NCBI GenBank assembly: GCA_963835135.1
Contig: CAWIEF010000005.1
Location: forward strand, 124,001-188,000
Direction: 5' to 3'
DNA from: JAVVHH01 sp963835135
GTDB taxonomy: Bacteria > Pseudomonadota > Alphaproteobacteria > Acetobacterales > Acetobacteraceae
DNA: 64,000 bases
In this document: piece by piece, positions 1 to 8,166 of the stretch
How positions within the stretch are numbered: position 1 is the stretch's first letter
Layout: each line of letters begins with the position of its first letter
The notes under the pieces: generated by a model
Databases searched by the model: none
What the model was told of the DNA's origin: nothing
What the model saw: the letters and a program-made list of their open reading frames with translations, nothing else
Translations under genes and position numbers: made by a program

Positions 1-1
1 C

Positions 2-385
2 CTGGTCGCCGCCGCGACTCTACCCCCGGGCCTGCGCGAAAAGACCCTCCGCGTCGCCGCGATCGAGATCGGCAACATCGCCGAGATGATGGAGGCCGAG
101 CCGATGGGCCTGCAATTCGGCCTGCTCCCCGATGGCGGCTCCACCAGCGAGTTCAGCATCGTCCGCTCCAGCGACCGCGCCACTCTCGCCGTCAACGCTT
201 TCCGCGCCGACGGTATCCCCACCAGCCAGACCGGCGTCGCCATGATCACCGGCGCCGACGAAGCCGTCGCCGCCCACCAACGCGTCGCCGAAGCCGTCTG
301 GCGTGAAGCCCTCAAGGGCAGGGCCGCCGCCAGCCGCCTCCGCGAGCTGCTCGGCAACCGCCCCCTCACCCTCCAGGCCGCCTAA
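2..385 (+). CDS. C-terminal part of an unknown protein, 5' end outside the window
   Basis: An open frame enters from the left edge at base 2 and ends at TAA 383-385, giving 127 visible residues. It continues upstream of the first internal ATG (86) without a stop, so the true start lies outside the window. The visible part is a mixed alpha/beta stretch followed by an amphipathic helix rich in Ala and Arg near the end (AHQRVAEAVWREALKG). I see no catalytic motif or membrane segment. I do not recognise the family. Codon use matches the neighbours (C or G in third position), which supports it being coding. Confidence 0.6.
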   Translation: MVAAATLPPGLREKTLRVAAIEIGNIAEMMEAEPMGLQFGLLPDGGSTSEFSIVRSSDRATLAVNAFRADGIPTSQTGVAMITGADEAVAAHQRVAEAVWREALKGRAAASRLRELLGNRPLTLQAA

Positions 386-409
386 CCCAACGCCCACCCC
401 TTTTCACTT

Positions 410-442
410 CACCCTCTCCTCCGGGAGAGGGACGGGGTGAGG
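410..442. repeat. REP-like palindromic element, copy 1
   Basis: A perfect 8-bp stem, CCCTCTCC (412-419) and GGAGAGGG (424-431) with a 4-base loop, is followed by ACGGGGTGAGG. The same motif recurs in inverted orientation at 19131-19161 and in degenerate form at 14130-14163. It lies between two genes. Elements of this sequence type are common dispersed intergenic palindromes in Alphaproteobacteria. Confidence 0.7.
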
Positions 443-513
443 TGGAGACAAACGAACCCACCTCAAATCGCCAGTTGACTTTTAACAGGAATATATCCCC
501 AATCCGCCCCGCC

Positions 514-1197
514 ATGTCTCCGCCCAGCCCCGCCCGTGCCGCCCTCCTCGACCGCGTCCTCGTCGTCGGCGTCACCCTCGCCGAGCGCCTGCTCGACATC
601 CCAACCACGCCAGACCCCGACGCCAAGCGCCCCCGCAACCCGGCCACCGACTACCAGAACATCTCCTACGCCGTGCGCCAGACCGTCATCCTCCTCGAAG
701 GCGACGCCGACGCCCGCCAAGCCCGCCGCACCGCCGCCCGCAAGCAGGTCATCCGCGCCGTCGAAGACGCCATCCACCTCCACGCCGCCCCCCGCGCCGA
801 CCACCTCGTCCGCGAACTCCAGGAGCGCCTCGCCGACCCGGACTTCGACGCCGAACTCGACGCCCGACCCACCCCCGACCTCATCGCCGAGCTCTGCCGC
901 GACCTCCACGCGCTGCCCCGCTTCGAGACCCACGCCCACCAGCGCCGACACCCCGCCGCCATCGCCGCCCTCGCCGCCCAAGCCGCCGCCCCCGCCCAAA
1001 CTCCCTTGGACCCGACCAGCGGTCCCATCGACCCAGAGTCCGAGACCCAGCACGCCGCCGCCCGCGCCGCCGCCGCCCGCGCCGCCGCCCCCAGCGCCGC
1101 CGTGTCGGTCTCCGCCGCGCAGGCCTGCCGCGCCTCTCCCCTGCCCCGCCCCCCTCTCAGCACCCCCTCCCTGATCCTCCCCGTCCGCGACGGCTGA
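514..1197 (+). CDS. Hypothetical protein with Ala/Pro-rich tail
   Basis: The predicted protein has 227 residues starting at ATG 514. An in-frame ATG at 442 would add 24 residues, but that part is translated from the REP-adjacent intergenic sequence, so 514 is preferred. Residues about 5-150 look like a real folded helical domain, with alternating charged and hydrophobic residues. The C-terminal third is low complexity, dominated by Ala and Pro, and probably disordered. No signal peptide, membrane span or known motif is visible. Long shadow frames exist on both strands here because of the GC content, so the frame choice rests on the sensible composition of the N-terminal domain. Confidence 0.5.
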   Translation: MSPPSPARAALLDRVLVVGVTLAERLLDIPTTPDPDAKRPRNPATDYQNISYAVRQTVILLEGDADARQARRTAARKQVIRAVEDAIHLHAAPRADHLVRELQERLADPDFDAELDARPTPDLIAELCRDLHALPRFETHAHQRRHPAAIAALAAQAAAPAQTPLDPTSGPIDPESETQHAAARAAAARAAAPSAAVSVSAAQACRASPLPRPPLSTPSLILPVRDG

Positions 1198-1212
1198 CCC
1201 ATCACCTCGTAG

Positions 1213-1230
1213 GGTGGGCGTCAGCCCACC
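1213..1230. repeat. Perfect hairpin in the gap before the Nudix gene
   Basis: GGTGGGC (1213-1219) and GCCCACC (1224-1230) form a perfect 7-bp stem with a 4-base loop, in the 123-base gap between the hypothetical gene and the Nudix gene. No T-tract follows, so it is a weak terminator candidate at best. The surrounding TAGGGTGGGCG...GCCCACC pattern resembles a palindrome often dispersed in proteobacterial intergenic DNA. I see nothing else in this gap. Confidence 0.45.
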
Positions 1231-1320
1231 GACTTGCGATCCCCGCCCGTCCCACACGCCGACCCGCACCGATCCGCCCGGGGTTTCAGAACCACGGCCC
1301 GCGGCCTATGGTCGTGCTCG

Positions 1321-1950
1321 ATGCCCGCCTCGACCCTCCCCCCCTACCCCGGCCTCGACGTGGTCAGCGACCGCCGGGTCTGGTCCGGCCGCTTCCAACT
1401 CGACGTCATCACCTTCAAGCACCGCCGCTTCGACGGCACCTCCTCCGCCGAGCGCACCTGGGAGCTCTTCCGCCGCGGCCGCGCCGCCGCCCTGCTGCCC
1501 TACGACCCCTGGTCCGACTCCGTCGTGCTCATGGAGCAGTTTCGCCTCCCCGCGCTGGCCGGCGGCGTCGACCCTATCATGGTCGAGATCCCCGCCGGCC
1601 TCTGCGAACCCGGCGAAGACCCCGCTGCCACCGTCCGCCGCGAAATCCAGGAGGAGATGGGCCTCGCCGCCGACCGCCTCGAACCCATCGGCGACTACAT
1701 CCTCACCCCCGGCGGCAGTGACGAGCGATGCACCCTGTTCGCCGGCCGGGTCCGCGCCACCGCCGTCGACCCAGACGCCAGCTTCGGCCTCGCCGCCGAA
1801 AGCGAAGACATCCGCGTCCGCGTCTGGCCCGCCGACCGCGCCATCGACGACGCCGTCGCCGGACTCTTCCCCAACTCCGTCACCGCCCTCGCCCTCCTCT
1901 GGCTCGCCGCTCGCCGCGCTAAACTCCGCGCCGACTGGTGCGCGACATGA
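1321..1950 (+). CDS. Nudix hydrolase, ADP-ribose pyrophosphatase type
   Basis: The 209-residue protein has a complete Nudix box at residues 93-115 (G-x5-E-x7-REIQEEMG-L), which binds Mg2+ and carries out hydrolysis of nucleoside diphosphates linked to another group. The length and the N-terminal layout resemble ADP-ribose pyrophosphatases of the NudF type, which split ADP-ribose into AMP and ribose 5-phosphate in the cytoplasm. The substrate is inferred from family resemblance only. ATG 1321 is chosen because the residues after it match the family N-terminus; an upstream TTG (1234) would add an atypical Pro-rich leader. Its TGA overlaps the ATG of alaX, so it is the first gene of a tight five-gene operon. 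Confidence 0.88.
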   Translation: MPASTLPPYPGLDVVSDRRVWSGRFQLDVITFKHRRFDGTSSAERTWELFRRGRAAALLPYDPWSDSVVLMEQFRLPALAGGVDPIMVEIPAGLCEPGEDPAATVRREIQEEMGLAADRLEPIGDYILTPGGSDERCTLFAGRVRATAVDPDASFGLAAESEDIRVRVWPADRAIDDAVAGLFPNSVTALALLWLAARRAKLRADWCAT

Positions 1951-2666
1951 CCGAACGTCTCTTCCTCGACGACGCCTACCTCCACACCGCCGACGCCCGC
2001 ATCGTCGCCGCCGAGCCCGGCATCCTCACCCTCGACCGCACCCCCTTCTACGCCCGCTCCGGCGGCCAGCCCGGCGACCGCGGCACCATCGCCTGGCCGG
2101 GCGGCACCCTCGACATCAGCGAAGCCACCAAGGGCGACGCCGATGTCATTCGCCATGCCACCGCCCTCGATGCCCGACTGCCGCCCCCGGGCACGCCCGT
2201 CCGCGCCAGCATCGACTTCGCCCTGCGCCACCGCCTCATGCGCATGCACACCGCGCTCCACCTCCTCTGCAGCCTCCTCCCCGGCGCCGCCGTCACCGGC
2301 GGCCAGATCGGCCCCGACCGCTCCCGCCTCGATCTCGACCTCGCCCAGCCGCCCGACAAGGCCGCCCTCGACGCCGGCTTCGCCGCCCTCATCGCCGCCG
2401 CCCACCCCGTCACCACCGAATGGGTCGACGAAGCCGTTCTCGACACCAACCCGACCCTCGTCCGCACCCTCTCTGTCCAGCCTCCCCGCGGCGCCGGCCG
2501 CCTTCGACTCGTCCGCATCGGCGCCGGCCCCGACCCGGTCGACCTCCAGCCCTGCGGCGGCACCCACGTCCGCTCCACCGCCGAAATCGGCGGCATCAGC
2601 GTCACCAAGATCGAAAACAAAGGCCGCCAGAACCGCCGCATCGCCCTCGCTCTGGTGGACGCCTGA
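1947..2666 (+). CDS. alaX: Freestanding alanyl-tRNA editing protein AlaX
   Basis: The 239-residue protein matches the editing domain of alanyl-tRNA synthetase without the aminoacylation domain. Both zinc and editing motifs are visible: HTALH (HxxxH) about one third along, and CGGTH near the C-terminus. Proteins of this family hydrolyse Ser or Gly wrongly attached to tRNA-Ala in the cytoplasm. ATG 1947 overlaps the Nudix stop (ATGA), which implies translational coupling. A GTG at 1938 is possible but would lengthen the overlap. Its own stop overlaps the start of sseA (TGATG). Confidence 0.93.
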   Translation: MTERLFLDDAYLHTADARIVAAEPGILTLDRTPFYARSGGQPGDRGTIAWPGGTLDISEATKGDADVIRHATALDARLPPPGTPVRASIDFALRHRLMRMHTALHLLCSLLPGAAVTGGQIGPDRSRLDLDLAQPPDKAALDAGFAALIAAAHPVTTEWVDEAVLDTNPTLVRTLSVQPPRGAGRLRLVRIGAGPDPVDLQPCGGTHVRSTAEIGGISVTKIENKGRQNRRIALALVDA

Positions 2667-3511
2667 TGCCGCCCCTCGTCTCGGCCCAATGGCTCGCCGA
2701 ACACCTCCGCGCCCCCGGCCTCCTCGTCTTCGACGCCACCAAATACCTCCCCAACGAGGCCCGCGACGGCGCCGCCGAGTTCGCCGCCGCCCACATCCCC
2801 GGCGCCCGCTTCTTCGATATCGACCTCGTCGCCGACCCCGAGACCACCCTGCCCCACATGGTCCCCACCCCCGGCCGCTTCGCCCGCCTCATGGGCGAGC
2901 TGGGCGTCGGCAACGACAGCACGCTCGTCTTCTATGACCAGAAGGGCATCGCCTCCTCCGCCCGCGGCTGGTGGCTCATGGGCCTGTTCGGCCACGACGC
3001 CGCCGCCATCCTCGACGGCGGACTGCCCGAATGGACCCGCGAAGGCCGCCCCGTCGAAACCGGCGCGCCCCCTCCGCCCGCCCCCACCCAGTTCCGCGCC
3101 AGCCTCCGCGCCGAGCGCCTCCGCGGCATCGGCGACATGATGGCGCCCGATCCCGCCCGGGTCGTGCTCGATGCCCGCCCCGCCGGCCGCTTCGCCGGCA
3201 CCGCGCCCGAGCCCCGCCCGGGCCTGCCCAGCGGCCACATGCCCGGCAGCACCAGCCTCCCCTCCACCGAACTGCTCGGCCCCGGCGGCACCATGCTCTC
3301 CCCCGCCGACCTCCGGGCCCGCTTCGCCGCCGCCGGCGTCGACGGCACGAAACCCGTCGTCACCAGTTGCGGCACCGGCGTTACCGCCACCATATTGACC
3401 CTCGGCCTGATTCAGGCCGGCTTCCCGCCCGGTGCCGTCTATGATGGCTCATGGACCGAATGGGCCAGCCGGCCTGATACTATCAAGGAGACCACCACCG
3501 ATGCCCGATGA
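2666..3511 (+). CDS. sseA: 3-mercaptopyruvate sulfurtransferase (tandem rhodanese)
   Basis: The 281-residue protein contains two rhodanese domains, an inactive N-terminal one and a catalytic C-terminal one. The active-site loop CGTGVT carries the nucleophilic Cys; the CG[ST]GVT form distinguishes mercaptopyruvate sulfurtransferases from thiosulfate sulfurtransferases. It transfers sulfur from 3-mercaptopyruvate to thiol acceptors. Its position directly before metC joins two sulfur amino acid functions. ATG 2666 overlaps the alaX stop by one base. The end overlaps the ribosome-binding region and first codons of metC. Confidence 0.93.
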   Translation: MPPLVSAQWLAEHLRAPGLLVFDATKYLPNEARDGAAEFAAAHIPGARFFDIDLVADPETTLPHMVPTPGRFARLMGELGVGNDSTLVFYDQKGIASSARGWWLMGLFGHDAAAILDGGLPEWTREGRPVETGAPPPPAPTQFRASLRAERLRGIGDMMAPDPARVVLDARPAGRFAGTAPEPRPGLPSGHMPGSTSLPSTELLGPGGTMLSPADLRARFAAAGVDGTKPVVTSCGTGVTATILTLGLIQAGFPPGAVYDGSWTEWASRPDTIKETTTDAR

Positions 3512-4712
3512 CGTCAGCAGCAAGGGACATCGTTTCGCGACCCGGCTGTCCCACGCCGGCCGCCACGGCACCAAGATCCGCGGCTTCGTCAATCCGCCCG
3601 TCCACCGCGGCTCGACCATGCTCCACGTCGACTGCGCCGATCGCATCGCCGGCGGCAACCGCCTCCTGCAAGACCCGATGTACGGCGTCATGGGCAACGC
3701 CACCCACCACGCCCTCGAGAACGTCATCGCCGAGGTCGAGGGCGGCACCCGCTGCCAGATCGTCTCCTCCGGCCTCGCCGCTGTCACCACGCCTCTGCTC
3801 GCCTACCTCAAATCCGGCGACCACTGCCTCATGCCCGACAGCGTCTACGGCCCCGCCCGCGTCTTCGCCGACGGCATGCTCCGCAATCTCGGCATCGAGA
3901 CGACCTACTATCAGCCCACCATCGACGCCGCCGCCCTGCAGGGCCTCCTACGTCCCAACACCACCGTGCTCTACCTCGAGAGCCCCGGCAGCCACACCTT
4001 CGAGGTCCAGGACGTCCCTGCCCTCGCCGCCGTTGCCCGCCAGCACGGCGCCAAGGTGCTGATGGACAACACCTGGGGCATCCATCACTTCCAGCCCTTC
4101 CGCTTCGGCGTCGACGTCTCCATCCAGGCGCTGACCAAATACCCGGTCGGCCACTCCGACGTCCTCCTCGGCTCCATCACCGTCGCCGACGACCGCGAGT
4201 GGGAACGCGTCCGCACCGCCGCCCTCGCCCTTGGCCAATACGCCAGCCCCGACGATTGCTGGCTCTGCCTGCGCGGCCTGCGCACCATGGGCGTCCGCCT
4301 CGCGCAACAATCCAAATCCGCCCTCGCCGTCGCCGAATGGCTGCAAGCCCGGCCCGAGGTCAAGCAAGTCCTCTTCCCCGCCCTCCCCGGCGCGCCCGGC
4401 CACGACCTTTGGAAACGCGACTTCACCGGCGCGTGCAGCCTCTTCGGCGTCGTCTTCCAGCCCGAGTTCACCCCCGCCGCCACCCGGGCCATGATCGACC
4501 GCCTCACCCTCTTCGGCATCGGCGCGAGTTGGGGCGGCTTCGAAAGCCTCGCCCTGCCCACCACCGGCTTCCTCAACCGCTCGGCCAACAGCGGCGAGTT
4601 CGGCGGCCCGGCCGTGCGCATCCACATCGGCCTCGAAGACACCGCCGACCTGATCGCCGATCTCGACCAAGCCTTCGCCGCCCTGCATGGACCCAAATAC
4701 TTTGACGACTGA
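3501..4712 (+). CDS. metC: Cystathionine beta-lyase (PLP enzyme)
   Basis: The 403-residue protein is a Cys/Met-metabolism PLP enzyme. It has the substrate loop NPPVHRGST near residue 31 and the PLP-binding lysine K213 in LTKYPVGHSD, a context typical of cystathionine beta-lyases, which convert cystathionine to homocysteine, pyruvate and ammonia. The full family length is present. ATG 3501 is preceded by AAGGAG at 3485-3490. An upstream in-frame start (3432) would lie deep in sseA. The gene overlaps the sseA end by 11 bases and the hisI start by 26 bases, so the operon is translationally coupled. Confidence 0.94.
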   Translation: MPDDVSSKGHRFATRLSHAGRHGTKIRGFVNPPVHRGSTMLHVDCADRIAGGNRLLQDPMYGVMGNATHHALENVIAEVEGGTRCQIVSSGLAAVTTPLLAYLKSGDHCLMPDSVYGPARVFADGMLRNLGIETTYYQPTIDAAALQGLLRPNTTVLYLESPGSHTFEVQDVPALAAVARQHGAKVLMDNTWGIHHFQPFRFGVDVSIQALTKYPVGHSDVLLGSITVADDREWERVRTAALALGQYASPDDCWLCLRGLRTMGVRLAQQSKSALAVAEWLQARPEVKQVLFPALPGAPGHDLWKRDFTGACSLFGVVFQPEFTPAATRAMIDRLTLFGIGASWGGFESLALPTTGFLNRSANSGEFGGPAVRIHIGLEDTADLIADLDQAFAALHGPKYFDD

Positions 4713-5088
4713 CCTCCTCGCCAGCCTCCGCTTCGACGACGCCGGCCTCATCCCCGCCATCGCCCAGCAGCACGACACCGGCGAAGTCCTGATGCTCGCC
4801 TGGATGAGCCGCATCTCGATCGAGCAAACCCTCGCCACCGGCCAGGTCTGCTACTGGAGCCGCAGCCGCGCCGCCCTCTGGCGCAAGGGCGAGACCTCTG
4901 GCCAAACCCAGCGCCTCGTCGACCTGCGCTTCGACTGCGACGGTGATACCCTCCTCCTCCTCGTCGACCAAGTCGGCGCCGCCTGCCACACCGGCCATCG
5001 CACGTGCTTCTACACCGCCCTCCGCGACGCCACCCTCACCGAACTATCCCCCCCGATCGTCTCCCCCGAGACCCTCTACGGCTCCTGA
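4687..5088 (+). CDS. hisI: Phosphoribosyl-AMP cyclohydrolase
   Basis: The 133-residue protein is the freestanding HisI without a HisE domain. It opens the adenine ring of phosphoribosyl-AMP in histidine synthesis. Visible motifs are the acidic metal site DCDGDT and the zinc-binding cysteines in ACHTGHRTCFY. The length is normal for the single-domain form. It starts inside the end of metC (26-base overlap) and is the last gene of the operon. It ends only 10 bases from the convergent thiD, with no room for a conventional terminator. Confidence 0.95.
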   Translation: MDPNTLTTDLLASLRFDDAGLIPAIAQQHDTGEVLMLAWMSRISIEQTLATGQVCYWSRSRAALWRKGETSGQTQRLVDLRFDCDGDTLLLLVDQVGAACHTGHRTCFYTALRDATLTELSPPIVSPETLYGS

Positions 5089-5098
5089 CGTCCCGTAC

Positions 5099-5881
5099 CT
5101 AAGCGACCACCGCGTTATGGTTGAGCGGACCATGTCCCGCTCCGAACCCGGGCGCCGTCCGGATCGCCTCCTGCACATACGCCCGCGCTCGCCCCACTGC
5201 CGCATCCAGCCCCATCCCCTGCGCCAGCCCGGCCGCGATCGCGCTCGCCAGCGTGCAGCCCGTCCCATGCGTGTGACGCGTCTCGATCCGCGGCATCGTG
5301 AACAGGCGAACCCCATCGGCATCGGCAAGCACGTCCGTCACGTCCCGCCCCTCGCCATGGCCCCCCTTCACCAGCACCGCTTTGGCGCCGCGTCGGATCA
5401 GCTTGCGCGCCGCGTCCGCGGCATCGGTGATCGGGTGACCCAGCAGGCATTCCGCCTCGGGGAGGTTGGGCGTGACCAGCGCCGCCAGCGGCAGCAGGTC
5501 CTCCCGCAGCGCGTCCAGCGCCTCGATCGCGAGCAGCGGCTGCCCCCCTTTCGCGACCATCACCGGATCGATCACCAGCGGGATCGACCGTGCCGACCCA
5601 GCCACGCACGCCGCGACCCGCCGCACCGTCGCCGCATCGCCCAGCATGCCCGTCTTGATCGCGTCCGCGCCGATGTCGTCCAGCACGGCCTCGATCTGCG
5701 CTTGCACCAGGTCGGGTGGAAGCGCATGCACCGCATGGACGCCGACCGTGTTTTGCGCCGTGATCGCCGTCACCGCCGTGGCGCTGAACCCGCCCATGGC
5801 CATGATCGCCTTGATGTCAGCCTGGATCCCCGCACCGCCCCCGGAGTCGGACCCCGCAATGACCAGAACCCGGCCCTTCAC
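5099..5881 (-). CDS. thiD: Hydroxymethylpyrimidine/phosphomethylpyrimidine kinase
   Basis: The 260-residue ribokinase-fold protein phosphorylates HMP and then HMP-phosphate for thiamine synthesis. The N-terminal VIAGSDSGGGAG substrate loop, KTGML, and the C-terminal anion-hole motif GTGCTLASA with the catalytic region are all present. The start is GTG at 5881-5879, only four bases after the glmM stop, so it is probably cotranscribed with glmM. No TPP riboswitch is visible upstream, as expected for an internal operon gene. Confidence 0.95.
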   Translation of the reverse strand: MKGRVLVIAGSDSGGGAGIQADIKAIMAMGGFSATAVTAITAQNTVGVHAVHALPPDLVQAQIEAVLDDIGADAIKTGMLGDAATVRRVAACVAGSARSIPLVIDPVMVAKGGQPLLAIEALDALREDLLPLAALVTPNLPEAECLLGHPITDAADAARKLIRRGAKAVLVKGGHGEGRDVTDVLADADGVRLFTMPRIETRHTHGTGCTLASAIAAGLAQGMGLDAAVGRARAYVQEAIRTAPGFGAGHGPLNHNAVVA

Positions 5882-5885
5882 CGGG

Positions 5886-7247
5886 TCAAGCAGCCTCCGC
5901 CGCCGCCGTCGACTGAATCATGTCGCACAGCCCGGCGACGATCTGCCGCACGGCCGCTTCATCCTCGCCCTCCGCCATCACTCGCACCAGCGGCTCCGTG
6001 CCGGACAGGCGCAGCAACACGCGCCCCGACGCTCCCAGCCGCGCCTCCGCATCCGCCACCGCTTCCAGCACGCGCGGATGCTTCAGCGGCGACCCGCCTG
6101 CGAACCGCACGTTCTGCAGCAACTGCGGGAACGGCTCGAACAACTTGCAGGCCTCGCTCGCCGGACGCCCGGAGTGCACCAGCACGGCCAACACCTGCAG
6201 CGCCGCGATCAGCCCGTCGCCGGTCGTCGCATAGTCGCACAGGATGACGTGACCCGATTGCTCGCCGCCCACGTTCATCTTCGTCGCCCGCATCCGCTCG
6301 ACGACGTAGCGGTCCCCCACCTTCGTGCGTTCGAGGCTGAGGCCCTGCCCTTCCAGCATCTTCTGCAGCCCGAGGTTCGACATCACCGTCGCCACCACGC
6401 CATTGCCGGCCAGCCGGCCCGATCGATGCCACGACGACGCGATCAGCGCCAGGATCTGGTCCCCATCGACGATCTCGCCCTTCTCGTCGATCAGGATCAG
6501 CCGGTCCGCGTCCCCGTCCAGCGCGATCCCGAGATCGGCCCCATGCTCGAGCACCTTGGCGCGCAGATGCTCCGGCACCGTCGACCCGCAGTCCTTGTTG
6601 ATGTTGAACCCGTCCGGTTCGACGCCGACCGTGATGATCGTCGCCCCGAGTTCCCACAGCACCGTCGGCGCCACCCGGTAGGCCGCGCCGTTCGCGCAAT
6701 CGACGACGATCTTGAGCCCGTCCAGCGTCAATCCGCGCGGGAACGTGGCCTTGGCCGCCTCGATGTAGCGCCCGCCGGCATCTTCGAGCCGGCTCGCCCG
6801 TCCCAACCGCTCGGGCGGCGCAAGCCAGCTCGCCCGGTCCTGGCTCATCAGCTCCTCGATCGCCAGTTCCGTCTCGTCCGACAGCTTGAAGCCGTCGGGG
6901 CCGAACAGCTTGATCCCGTTGTCCTCGAACGCGTTGTGCGAGGCCGACACCATCACGCCCAGATCCGCACGCAGGCTCCGCGTCAGCATCGCGATCGCCG
7001 GCGTCGGCAACGGACCGACCAGCGTCACGTCCATCCCGGCACCGACGAACCCGGCCACCAGCGCCGGCTCGATCATGTAGCCGGACAACCTCGTGTCTTT
7101 GCCGATCACCACCCGGTGGCGATGGCTGCCCCGAACGAAGCGCAGCCCGGCCGCTTGACCCAGCTTCAGGGCCGTTTCGGCCGTCATCGGGTAGACGTTC
7201 GCGGTCCCGCGGATGCCGTCCGTCCCAAACAAGCGCTTCTTCGTCAC
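5886..7247 (-). CDS. glmM: Phosphoglucosamine mutase
   Basis: The 453-residue protein converts glucosamine 6-phosphate to glucosamine 1-phosphate for peptidoglycan and LPS precursors. The phosphoserine loop SASHN (S103), the metal loop DGDADR and the C-terminal phosphate-binding RLSGTEPLVRV are all intact. It starts at GTG 7247 with AGGGG about six bases upstream. Location just downstream of ftsH and folP is the standard order in many proteobacteria and supports the assignment. Confidence 0.96.
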   Translation of the reverse strand: MTKKRLFGTDGIRGTANVYPMTAETALKLGQAAGLRFVRGSHRHRVVIGKDTRLSGYMIEPALVAGFVGAGMDVTLVGPLPTPAIAMLTRSLRADLGVMVSASHNAFEDNGIKLFGPDGFKLSDETELAIEELMSQDRASWLAPPERLGRASRLEDAGGRYIEAAKATFPRGLTLDGLKIVVDCANGAAYRVAPTVLWELGATIITVGVEPDGFNINKDCGSTVPEHLRAKVLEHGADLGIALDGDADRLILIDEKGEIVDGDQILALIASSWHRSGRLAGNGVVATVMSNLGLQKMLEGQGLSLERTKVGDRYVVERMRATKMNVGGEQSGHVILCDYATTGDGLIAALQVLAVLVHSGRPASEACKLFEPFPQLLQNVRFAGGSPLKHPRVLEAVADAEARLGASGRVLLRLSGTEPLVRVMAEGEDEAAVRQIVAGLCDMIQSTAAAEAA

Positions 7248-7271
7248 CTCGATCCCCTCACACTGGCCCGC

Positions 7272-8103
7272 CTAGACGCTCAACTCCGTCCAGACACGCA
7301 ACGCTTGAACCGTTGCACGAACGTTGTGAACCCGCAAAACTGATGCACCCTGACTGACCGCGAACAATCCAGCGGCAACCGAGGCAGCATCTCGTTCGCT
7401 CGGCTCCACGACCCGCGACAACGCACCGACGAAGCTCTTACGCGATAATCCGGCTACAATAGGGCACCGCAGGTTAACAAAACGTGAGAAGTGTCGCAGT
7501 AAATCGATGCTGTGGCGCGTGTTTTTCGCAAACCCGAACCCGGGATCGACGGCGATGCGCTCTCGCGCCACCCCCGCCGCCTCGGCCGCGGCGATCCGCC
7601 CCTGCAACTCCCCCAGCACCTCCGCAACGACGTCGCCATACTCCGCCAGCCCGCCCATCGTCTCCGGCGTCCCCCGCATGTGCATCAGGATCACCGGGCA
7701 CCCGGCCCGCGCCACCACCCCCGCCGACCCCGGATCGAACGTCAGTCCCGACACGTCGTTGACGATCGCCGGCGCCAGATCCGAGCGCCCGTTCCATGGT
7801 GGACCCATGCCGCGTGTCGACCGAAATGCGGGCGCCACTCCGCGCCAGCGCAGCGATGACCGGCAAAATGCGCCGCTGCTCCTCCTCAGGCGGCACCGGC
7901 GTCGCACCCGGCCGCGTCGATTCGCCCCCGATGTCGACGATCGCGGCCCCGTCGGCCAGCATGCCCTCCCCCAGCGCGACCGCCGCCGCAAACGACCGTC
8001 CGCCATCGCTGAAGCTGTCCGGCGTGACGTTGATGATTCCCATCACCTGCGGCCCAGCGGGCAGCCCGGCCCAGCCCGGCGCATTCCGATCGATCTCAGC
8101 CAT
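7272..8103 (-). CDS. folP: Dihydropteroate synthase, interrupted by a +1 frameshift
   Basis: This enzyme joins pABA to the pterin pyrophosphate in folate synthesis. The N-terminal half (NVTPDSFSDGG, DIGGESTRPGA, SVDTR) reads in one frame from ATG 8103; the C-terminal half (IVNDVSG, PVILMHMRGTP, DPGFGFAKN, GLSRKSF) reads in another. The switch lies about 7764-7778 in GATCGCCGGCGCC. Removing one base there gives a continuous protein of about 276 residues, a normal family length. All catalytic motifs survive on both sides, and between ftsH and glmM is the expected place for folP. A sequencing error is more likely than real loss. Confidence 0.88.
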
Positions 8104-8166
8104 CCCGATACGACAATGGCCCACCGGAGACCGGCAGGCCATTGTCTTGTGCGATGGATCGAGGTG

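Noticed and set aside
463..1269. Gly/Val-rich minus-strand frame opposite the hypothetical gene at 514-1197
   Set aside because: Composition is the mirror of the Ala/Pro-rich plus-strand gene; no start context or motif.
1214..3511. A 765-codon frame that seems to fuse the Nudix, alaX and sseA regions
   Set aside because: Only the part from 2666 (sseA) is protein-like; the upstream part is a low-complexity shadow of the Nudix and alaX genes.
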